Below, piece by piece: positions 17,678-25,441 of a stretch of DNA of 25,441 nucleotides (position 1 is its first letter; the number at the start of each line of letters is the position of its first letter). The translations under genes and the position numbers were made by a program. The notes beneath the pieces are model-generated. The model searched no databases and had not been told where the DNA came from. It was given only the letters and a program-made list of their open reading frames with translations. The stretch lies in assembly GCA_009760855.2 (NCBI GenBank), contig WPIO01000171.1:626001-651441 (forward strand). The letters run 5' to 3'. Origin of the DNA: Cristatella mucedo (lineage: Eukaryota > Bryozoa > Phylactolaemata > Cristatellidae).

Positions 17678-18488
17678 TGAGCTTCATCGCCGTCCACCTC
17701 AATGCATTTTAGTTCACTTCAAATCCATCCACCACAAATAAACGGCACAAAGCTCCACAAAACTTATAATATAGGATTAGCTATGTGTAGACTTGCAGCG
17801 AACCGAGTGGATACCCATATCGAAAAGAAACCCACTGCATTACCAAGTGGAGCGAAAAATCTGCTTCAAAAAGCTCTTCTTTAGACTGCATGCAACAGCG
17901 CTCTGCAACAACTGCACTCTTCAAATTTTACAAAAGTTGGCATGGTCATTGTGAATGGGCTGCTGTCAACTGCAGTAGCCCGGGCAAACACCGCAATCAA
18001 TTCTAATCCACAGTATACACAGCAACACAACTAGAAATCGAATTGGCAGAGTTCTACTTTTTATTGCGTATTAAACCCACTGTGTTGTGTGTATGCGCAC
18101 TTACAATAAAAAAATGCGCATCAGCACACTCTGGCAAAGCCAGAAAATCCCCTTAAATGACTTCCGAAAATTTCACAATCGACTCCAATACTTTGCAAAT
18201 TACACTCGAATCTTCAAAGCTCATATTTACCTTGCATATAAGACTAGACTCAATTTAAAGTGCACCCACCCAATTTTGCTTCATTGTGCACAGGTGTTCT
18301 TATTCAATGCACTGCAATCGACCGAAATGGCCTGGTCTTATACAACAGTCCACCTCAATCCATCACGATCCGATGCAATCCGGCTCAAAGCTACCCGAAT
18401 TCTTAAAAAAGGTCTAATTATGATTGCACGCTGCTCTACTCTTTTGTTATTGTGTACACGCAAAATTTAATTTCAATTGCCTAAAGAA

Positions 18489-18632
18489 TGCTAGCCGATG
18501 TAACAGATTATTTTGTATAGCGACAGAAAAGCCTGGACGGCCATCAGCACCGCTTTCTGTGGCAATAAAGGATTGCCGACCGCAGGATTCGAATGCATGA
18601 CCTCGGGATCAAGGTCATGAAACCGTTTGGCA
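18489..18632 (-). mobile_element. SINE family 1, third copy
   Basis: TTTTGTATAGCGACAGAAAA, GCCATCAGCACCGC, GGCAATAAAGGATTGCC and a diverged B box (CATTCGAATCC on the minus strand, 18595-18585) align with 8110-8240. The tRNA-like head is diverged and lacks a clear A box. Confidence 0.7.
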
Positions 18633-18683
18633 GCAATCTACTTCAATTGCTTGTAATGGGTCAGGCCAATACTGTAATCAACG

Positions 18684-18830
18684 CGGAGCTGGATTGGTCC
18701 AGTGGTTAAGGTGCTCGCTCCAACCAAGCGCTGAGGTGGTGGGCTAGAGCCCTGTGGCGTGTGTTAAGCGTCTGAATAGTGAATAAGTTCTCTTGGGGTG
18801 CTATACAAATGTATTATGTTTCTATTATAT
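18684..18830 (+). mobile_element. SINE family 2: tRNA-like head with L2-type LINE tail
   Basis: The plus-strand head contains an A box (TGGTCCAGTGG, 18695-18705) and a B-box-like GGGCTAGAGCCC (18741-18752). The 3' part AATAAGTTCTC..GGGGTGCTATACAAATGTATTAT (18782-18817) aligns with the LINE terminal sequence ATTAAGTTCTCCGAGGGCGC, TTTATCAAGTGCATTAT. This is the known arrangement in which a SINE borrows the 3' end of a partner LINE in order to be copied by its reverse transcriptase. A second copy lies at 15555-15744 on the minus strand. Confidence 0.75.
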
Positions 18831-19057
18831 ATCAACGGCAATCTGCCGTACAATGACCAGAGGGCATCCACTCTACGCTCCAATATAGATTGCATGTGTC
18901 TATGACCTTCTGTTTTAGCGTAATCGCACAATTTTCATACAATTGGCTCGACCATTCTGCATCGATGCATTGTAATTAACTGCAATGGCCAAGACCAATA
19001 CAGCAATGTTCAGCGATCTGATGCAAAGGCCACGAAATGACTTTCGCAATGCTTCAA

Positions 19058-19330
19058 TAATAATAGTAATATTAAACTACTTGATATGGCACCCACAGAG
19101 AACTCAATCGCTTTCTAGGCGCTTTAAATTTGCTCCTAAGAAAGCATGATTGAATTTATCTTCCCACTCAGAAATTTAGTGTGTTCCAAGCTGTTGGAGC
19201 ATGGGAACTAAAGGCACGGTCTCAGAAGGATTTAAAGTTTGTATGAGGTATAGGTAAACTGTTAGATTCCGAAACGCTGGTGGCACTATGCTCAGCCCGG
19301 TGAGGCAGTAGATCTGACAGGTCAATTTGA
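19058..19330 (-). mobile_element. LINE 3' end with internal deletion, in array 2
   Basis: Plus-strand AATAATAATAGTAATATTAA is followed by the hairpin remnant (CACCCACAGAGAACTCAATC then CTTTCTAGGCGC) and the start of the 3' UTR. The sequence then jumps at about 19160 to the ORF2 C-terminal block (GTGTTCCAAGCTGTTGGAGC, matching 12021-12042) and ends near 19325 (AGTAGATCTGACAGG). Most of the 3' UTR is missing. Confidence 0.68.
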
Positions 19331-20533
19331 ATAAACATAAAAAAACATACTGGTTAAAGTCAAGCACATTGTTTTATGCGATTGGGCGCATGTACACTCT
19401 CGGGCAATGCTTGGCAATCTTTGGCAACGGCTAGCTCCTCGACTCGAAAGAGCAATCCATCACAATCCGTGATAAATAGACCACAAATTGGCTGCAGGAA
19501 GTCCACAGTGTTACTGTATTTCACATTTCTTTGTAATACAAGTTATATTCGTGGAAATTTCAAGCTATTCTGCCCGTTAATTATGCACAATGCACGGCAA
19601 CTGGCAGCAGTGGTTAGGGCCAATAACACAACCCATTGTAAATTGACGAGAAATTGGCTGCACCAAGCTCCAATTCTCACTCTAGGAAACATTTCACTGA
19701 CTGAACACATACTTTCAACCCATTTTCTGCGTTCGATCTTTGGAAATGCAATGCAATCAACGGAAAGGGCCCGGAAAAATGCAGCACTCTAAAATGATCC
19801 ATCAGAAATCACCAAAAGCGCCTGGGATAATATTACATTTTTCTTATGTGTCGCAGCTCACTTTGTTTAAAATGCAACCGCATCTTTTTAACTAATAGCC
19901 CACGTGAAATTGAGGGCGATGCACGGCAATCGATGGCAACGGCTTGCATAAAAGCGGAAATCCATAATGCACTGCTACAGATTGACAAAAATCTACTGGG
20001 AGACGTTCCTATTTGTATTTCTATGCGTGTTCTCTGGTTCGGGTGCTCCGTCACTTGTGCTAGCTCTCGGTCAGTGCATTGCAATAAACGGAAATGGCTC
20101 AAGTCGATTCCTCAACGTTCTGCAATCCACCGTTAATCGACCACAAATAGGACTTGCAAAGCTAAATTTATACATCGGTTATGTCAGCCACTCTTTTTGA
20201 GCGCTCTCCTTCCATTTCAACCTGATATATATGTTCAATTTGAAGAATGAGCAACAATCAGTTGCTACTCTTCGGAGATATTCACAAAATTTGTTACAAC
20301 CCTTCAAAAATCATCAATAACTTGGCTAGGGGAAACTGCAGTTCTAATTGCTCACGAAATTCTACAACATTAAATGTAAATTATCGAAACTGTCGACGGC
20401 ATTTTGCTCATTTATTGTCGAGTATTGCACTGCATTGTGAATTCTGTCCTTTTGGAGTGTGAACTTTCAATTCAAAGGTCCCTTCCAAGCCATTAGGGAC
20501 CTTGTCGGTAAGACAAAGAAGGATATCCACACA

Positions 20534-20612
20534 CTTTGATAAAGCTGACACTGTGCATGCTGGCACTAACCAATTTTGCATGCTGACCCAGAGCATGTCA
20601 CCCCTAACAATT
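20534..20612 (+). mobile_element. LINE 3' UTR fragment
   Basis: GCTGACACTGTGCATGCTGG, ACTAACC, TTGCATGCTGACCCAGAGC and ATGTCACCCCTAAC match 12464-12532 of the LINE 3' UTR. It abuts copy C at about 20613 and replaces the exon-bearing part of the duplicated gene region. Confidence 0.65.
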
Positions 20613-21039
20613 GCTCGATTTTTGTCACCCGTATGTTAACAAAGCGGTTTGGTATTCAAAGAAGGCACTCGTGCTTCGTCCGAATATAGCTATAAATCAG
20701 AGACAGCAATTACAAAAGCACTCATTCGAGAGACGAAAGGAATCAGAAGAAGTTCCTTTAGCCAGCTACAGTGTTCAGCCTGCTCTGGATCATAAAATAC
20801 ACTAGCCGCCTTGAGTAATCGTAATCCATCTTATACTGTCACGCCTACCATAATAAGCCGAACAGGTTCGATAAAGAAAGGGAATTATATTGTTGAAGTC
20901 TAATATTTTTACATGAAGAGGTCTATTAAATTGCAGCTGAAAGCCATCAAGTGATAATAATTAATTTCGCCTTCTAAGTGTCTGCTCGCATGAAACTGAT
21001 CGGTTACTAATCAAGGATCAGGCTGCACGGCAGAAGCTA

Positions 21040-21450
21040 ATACTATCAATAATAGTCAGACAAATACACTAGATAACGCCCTCTGAGAGAACTCAAGCTA
21101 TTTCTATGCACTTCAGTTTTGCTGCAAGGGGAAATGCGATTTAATGGTGAGTGGTATCATGCTTGATAAACAACAAGACAAAATGGTTAACTGAGACATG
21201 CACAGAGTCAGCTTGCAAGTGCAGCTAGTGGCAGCAGGCACAGTGTCAGCCCACATAAGCACATAAAGGATGAATCACAGAGATCCACTCAATGCTGACC
21301 TACATAGGCGTTCTTCAAGTTTTTTTAAATATGGTCAAGTCAAGGACGTTGTGATTCAAGTTGAAAGTGAGTTCCGGATTTAGGGGCATACGTACTAAAT
21401 GCACGGTCTACAGTGGATTTGAGTTTTGTACGAGGTATCGGTAAACGGTT
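21040..21450 (-). mobile_element. LINE 3' end flanked by AGCTA (ortholog of 2653-3070)
   Basis: The insertion point and flanking 5-bp repeat (21035-21039 and 21451-21455) are the same as in copy A. It contains a hairpin remnant (CGCCCTCTGAGAGAACTCAA), 3' UTR motifs and the decayed ORF2 C-terminus. Confidence 0.78.
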
Positions 21451-22549
21451 AGCTAGGTGGAACTCTGCTTACCGAAACTTAGATGAGGCGTTGAGCATGC
21501 AGCTGTATATAAAAAAAAAACGGAAATGGCAAAGCAAAATGACAGTACGTTTATGCACATTGAACGTTGTGTGATACGATAAGTGCATATATAAACAGCT
21601 AATTTTCAGCCCAGTTGAAACGGATTGCTGCCGAAGACGGGCTTGATCGCCTTGCAATAATGGTCGTCCATTGCCGTGCATAATTTTCAAATGTACGTTC
21701 GAGGTAGGTTAAATGGACTTTGTTGCTCTTTTACCACGGTATGCTGCAATTGGCAAGAAAAGTTTGACGTTCTCTCAGCAGCTGTCAGTCAATTTTTCCA
21801 GGACCTTTACGAATTGGCGTACTGACCTGGTCCTCTGCCGTAAATTGCCATGCATTGAACTGAGGTGAACGAGCACAATAGATGCTTATTAAGCGAGGAA
21901 GCATTAAAAATTCACGTGGACTAAGAGTTGTCGCTTCGCAAATCTAATTCTCCCAAATTCATCTGCTCTTACCGTATTCCTATTCCCTAATCCTAACGTA
22001 ATCGCTGTCAGTGGCTTACAGTCTCTCACGGTTCCAAGCCTTAAATAAAATATTAGTTACCCATAACCTGACAGCCGTTCGCTGCTACCAGTGGCCGCAT
22101 CTAGTTTTCGGCTGGCATTTTCGAACTAACTCACGGACTTTTCTTCAAATACGTCTCAGTGAAGGCTAATAATTGTGGTCAACCGAGGTGTTTCCGATCC
22201 GTGCTTGCAGAAGTTAGGGTGGTAGATTGTGGGTTAGAGACTAGATTTACATCAGATATAATTATCGAGTTAGATAATGCTGAAATTTAGTCGTTCGTCT
22301 TTTAGTGAAGTTAGCAAAACAGAACGTTATTTACAGACGCTGTCGTTTCTATCCTGCTGTAACTGCAGCTATTTGATTATTGATATTAAAAACGAACAAT
22401 ATGATTTCACGTTTGAAGGTTTTACAGATACGACTCTATGAACTGCCATGCTGGGTGAACACCTGAAGTCTTGTAAGCTAGTTAAAGGTGGGATTAGAAA
22501 AGGGTTCGATGTTGATACCCAAGTGAAAGGATTTATGCTCACTAATATC

Positions 22550-22552
22550 AAT

Positions 22553-22587
<35 letters not shown>

Positions 22588-23075
22588 TGTACTTGATAAA
22601 GCTCTCTCACAGATCTCTATATCTTTCTAGGCGATTTACATTTGCTGGAAAGTTAAATGCGATTGAATGGTGAGTAATATCATGGTTGATAAACAACACC
22701 AATAAATTTTTTTGGGCTGGCATGCCCAGGGTCAGCATGTAAATGTGGTTAGTGGGAGCATACACAGTGTCAGCAGGCATAAGCACATCAAGTACGAATC
22801 ACAGGGAAACAGGAAGTTCTGTCCTAAATAGGTGTGTTTTTAAGTACTTTTTAAATGTGGTCAAGTCAGAGGGAAGTACTGATGCATCTCGGGAGGGGGT
22901 TCCAGTCTTTGGGAGCCTTCGAACTAAATGCAAGGAGTCCACAGGATTCGAAGTTGGTATGAAGTATTGGTAAACTGCTGGATTCCGAAAAGCGGGTGAT
23001 ACGAAGCTTAATCTGGCTAGGGAGTAGATCTGAGAGATAGGCTGGAGCCAAATACTGAAATTACCTAAGAATTTG
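22550..23075 (-). mobile_element. LINE 3' end with (AAT)n tail (ortholog of 6535-7052)
   Basis: The tail is a clean AAT run at 22555-22582 on the plus strand, followed by the hairpin remnant, the 3' UTR and the ORF2 C-terminal remnant ending near 23075 (GGCTGGAGCCAAATACTGAA). Minus-strand frames show TTFKKYLKTHLFRTE and MAPAYLSDLL, both family motifs, in different frames. It is inactive. The AAT run is longer than in copy A, which suggests microsatellite growth after insertion. Confidence 0.75.
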
Positions 23076-23551
23076 TGACAAAACGTAGGTATGAATAGGT
23101 TAAATAGTAGTCCTTTTTTCATTGTCCCATGGTGCGGCTTTGACAGTTTGTTAGCACCTACTTTCAAAATCTCATCCCACAAGTCTGGGTGAGGCGGCAG
23201 TTACATAAATCGCTACTCTATTAGCTCGCATTTAAAAAGACGCATTTTACAGTCACAGTTACAGTAAAGTAGTGCACAGTACAGTTGACGTGCATCATTT
23301 AAAATGTTTTCCGGAGGAATTATTCTCGGTATCGTGTATGTTTTTCTTCACGGTTCTCCTAGGACCTGTAAAAGTTAGTTTGCTTTATCTAGCGATTAAG
23401 TGTTAGCGAGTATTGCTTCCTCAGATAATTTCAAATCGAAGATCACTGGACGCAAGCTTGGCACAGACCGTTTACGATGCGTTCCATTTTAAACTCTGCT
23501 GGCAGATGATAGAAAGAAAGCACAATCCCTAAAACAGTTCCCACTCCCATG

Positions 23552-23690
23552 ATCGTTAGATAGTCACTACGAACGAAATCGCCCGGACCTCAAGATTGGT
23601 GTGGCCTCGTGCCTAACTCTTCAGTCATACCTTCGGTCGTTCCTCTGCTATCTTCACTGCGGCTGCTTATGACCGTCATCGGATATATCT
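23552..23690. repeat. Extra copy of the LINE 5'-relic / gene-upstream segment
   Basis: GATCGTTAGATAGTCACTAC through GGTGTTCC-like and TTATGACCGTCATCGGATAT match 2107-2245 and 14531-14670. This is part of what copy C lacks at its own position near 20953. It joins directly to satellite sequence at about 23690. Confidence 0.7.
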
Positions 23691-25320
23691 CCCGGTATAT
23701 TGCCGTCGGTTGCTTGCATTGCCAAAGATTGAACGCAAACATGGGTTACACTTCTAGGGCGTAATGCGAAACGGTACTCGGAATGATATTTTGGAACTTT
23801 GTACAGCCTATTTCTCTCTGATTTGCCATGGGTAGAGGAATTCACCCCTGCCATAGCTGTCAATTGAGGTGTGTTAAGCAGAGTTGGTGTGCATAATAGC
23901 TAAACACCTCAAAGATTTAGCTATGAAAATGCAGAAATGTCACACGCGATGACAAATTTCACTTCGCCCTGCCAATGTTTGGTGGATTTGCCACCAGTGA
24001 TCGAAGTGGATTGCTGCTTCGAGCTAATCCATCAACACGAATAACAATAATAGCACACTTGATAAAGCACCCATCGTAAACTCAATATCTTACTTGGGCT
24101 TTTCACGTGCTACAGATTTCCATAGTTCTTCCAAGATTGTAAGAGTGAAATTGCTCTAAATAATGTAGTCGATTCTAAACAGCTTCGTTTGTAACATGCT
24201 ATCGAAATTAAAGCACTGCAAAACCAAATTCGTGGCAGTTTGCCTAAGGTTGTGTTACATCTTGGCATGGGTGCGGGCCAGTGCAGTCGATTGCAATGCA
24301 TTGCTGCAGAATAATATAGGTAAATATAATGAAATTGTGCGAGTATACAATAACCAAAGCGTCTAGCGGCGTGAAATCATATTAGGAGCATAAAGTCTGA
24401 GGTTTCTGGTAGCTTTGCAGCAGATGGCAGGATATTGTGGTTGATTATGGTGGACTGCTGTATGCGACCAAACTTGCAGTCGATTGCTGTGCACTGCACG
24501 AGATACTGTGTCTGAAAAAAGGAGCAAGCTTTTGTGCGTGCACTTTAGAGAGAATGTATTCTTATATGCAATTAAAGTTAGAGCTTCGCGGTGATGATTT
24601 CAGGACGAATCGCAGAGTGAAATAATCGACCGAGATATTTTCTGATTTAATTTTGGGCGATCGCCTGGCATTGGTAGAGTTTTCGGATGCACATTTGCTT
24701 TTCTTGCAAGTGATTGTACCAAAAACGGTGAATTTCTTATCCAATACAAAGTAGAGCTCAGCCAAAGATTCATCAGCAGTCGTTTCGTGGTGTATGCTGT
24801 GGATTGGAACGGATTTTATGGTACTGGACCGGGCTAGTGCAGGCGATTGCAGCCCATTGCACGAGAACGGCAGAGTAAATTTAAGTGAAGTTTTGTGAGT
24901 GCATTCCTAGCGGAGTATGCTGTTTTTATCCGATATAAAAGGAGCTTATTGAACCGGATTTCATTGCTGCTCTTCAGAAGGCAGTGGATTTTATTCGATC
25001 GTGATATCGGCCCGGATTTTTCAAATCTTTTTTGAAAGTACTTCTTGAAAACGCATTAGTGGACTCTCACGAAACGGCCATGGTACATTTAAGATATTGC
25101 GAAGTTTGATATTCCAAGCTTGTAGGAGGTTTTTGCAGCCGATCAGTGGTGGACATGAAAGGGTAAGCAGTGGATTGTGGCATTCTCTAGCATTACTGCT
25201 CATTGACATTAGTGAGTGTAAAAAAATTGAGATCAAATTTGATGATTGGATACAATCAAACTTGTGATGCAATATCAATCAAACCGTTCAGCTCGGCAGT
25301 GTTATTGTATGGTTGATCTT
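23690..25320. repeat. About 180-bp satellite, array 3 (direct copy of array 1)
   Basis: The array is collinear with 4250-5880, from TATATTGCCGTCGGTTGC at 23696 (also 4262) onward. Anchor words near 24196, 24375, 24567, 24740 and 24927 are spaced 179, 192, 173 and 187 bases, mirroring array 1. It includes the same embedded LINE tail. No coding content is supported. Confidence 0.72.
24036..24117 (-). mobile_element. LINE tail in array 3 (ortholog of 4598-4690)
   Basis: CGAATAACAATAATAGCACA, CTTGATAAAGCACCC and AACTCAATATC form a diverged LINE tail in minus orientation, at the same satellite position as in array 1. Confidence 0.58.
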
Positions 25321-25441
25321 AGCCTAACTAGTGTGGATTGTTTGTCTTCACTTTGTCGAATCAATGACCTCCGCATGTCAAGCACTCGACGCTTATAAGA
25401 TTCCCCTAATTCAGCTACTCTTGCCCTAATCCTAATCCCAA
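25300..25441. repeat. Start of another copy of the 5860-6530 segment
   Basis: ATGGTTGATCTTAGCCTAAC at 25310 and CCCTAATCCTAATCCCAA at the window end match 5859 and 5979 onward. The copy continues beyond the window. Confidence 0.65.

Larger units (their letters stand above)
17690..20460. repeat. Inverted copy of the about 180-bp satellite (array 2)
   Basis: The reverse complement of this region matches array 1. The minus strand at about 18120-17930 reads GGCTTTGCCAGAGTGTGCTG, GTAGAACTCTGCCAA, then a TGGATTAGAATTG and CTACTGCAGTTGACAGCAGC series, in the same order as 5220-5420. Anchor equivalents on the minus strand lie near 18070, 18235 and 18425, about 165-190 bases apart. The array holds two SINEs and a LINE. 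Homology weakens beyond 20200. ORFs of up to 138 codons in it are not conserved between monomers and are considered chance. Confidence 0.65.
20640..23545. repeat. Segmental duplication copy C (no exons)
   Basis: The left part (20640-21950) follows 1770-3530 of copy A, lacking A's 2115-2570. The right part (about 21965-23545) follows 5965-7640 of A. The satellite of A (3560-5940) is absent at the join. Exons 1 and 2 of the antistasin-like gene are not included, because copy C starts upstream of them. Copy C shares LINE insertions at 21040-21450 and 22550-23075 with A, so A and C are more closely related to each other than to B. Confidence 0.75.

Noticed and set aside
19376-19792. 138-codon plus-strand ORF in the inverted satellite
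   Set aside because: It spans satellite monomers, has no domain, and is not conserved in arrays 1 and 3.
25421-25441. Telomere-like CCTAAT/CCCTAA units (also near 5981 and 21983)
   Set aside because: Only two to three imperfect units at paralogous positions of one duplicated segment; no array.

Overview
This window looks like intergenic and intronic DNA from an invertebrate animal, and its repeats have been heavily reworked. The sequence shows no bacterial gene layout. It has no long intact ORF, but it contains L2/CR1-type LINE fragments with a terminal hairpin and (ATT)n tails, tRNA-derived SINEs, AT-rich microsatellites, and short conserved exons with GT/AG borders. The protein family recognised (antistasin-like) fits a cnidarian, annelid, mollusc or similar animal. 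I cannot name the taxon.

The genic content is a duplicated antistasin-like secreted protease-inhibitor gene on the minus strand. Copy A contributes a signal-peptide exon (1336-1392) and a 43-nt exon 2 (1160-1202), and its downstream exons would lie left of base 1. Copy B has the same two exons (13756-13812, 13582-13624) plus a six-cysteine antistasin-domain exon (10165-10242). A decayed 78-nt relative of that domain exon lies further downstream (8581-8658). Exon phases agree: exon 1 to 2 is phase 0, exon 2 to 3 is phase 1, and the domain exon is phase 1-1. Copy A has intact start and splice signals as far as it can be seen. Copy B has lost the original ATG and the AG of the exon 3 acceptor, so it is probably a pseudogene or uses alternative sites.

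These exons lie in long diverged segmental duplications. Copy A (about 7-3130) matches copy B (about 10283-15180). A third, exon-less copy C (about 20640-23550) shares the upstream part of A plus the region right of it (3076-3530 and 5950-7650). Comparing the copies gives empty sites for several LINE insertions and a relative chronology. One minus-strand LINE sits at the same site in A and C, flanked by AGCTA, and is absent from B. One LINE tail is in A only. A 5'-truncated LINE lies in intron 2 of B only, and that LINE is itself split by a younger copy of its own family, flanked by a 7-bp target duplication.

Layout: 1-2650 copy A gene 5' part; 2653-3070 LINE; about 3290-5900 degenerate satellite of about 180 bp period; 5950-7650 shared segment with two LINE pieces; 7650-10160 unassigned DNA with one SINE and the domain-exon remnant; 10165-14100 copy B gene; 14530-16720 decayed LINE endonuclease region; 16720-17530 mostly unassigned; 17530-20460 inverted satellite with SINEs; 20530-23690 copy C; 23690-25320 a second direct satellite array; 25300-25441 start of another shared segment.

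Most open reading frames of 60-140 codons are chance ORFs in satellite or intron DNA and are not annotated.
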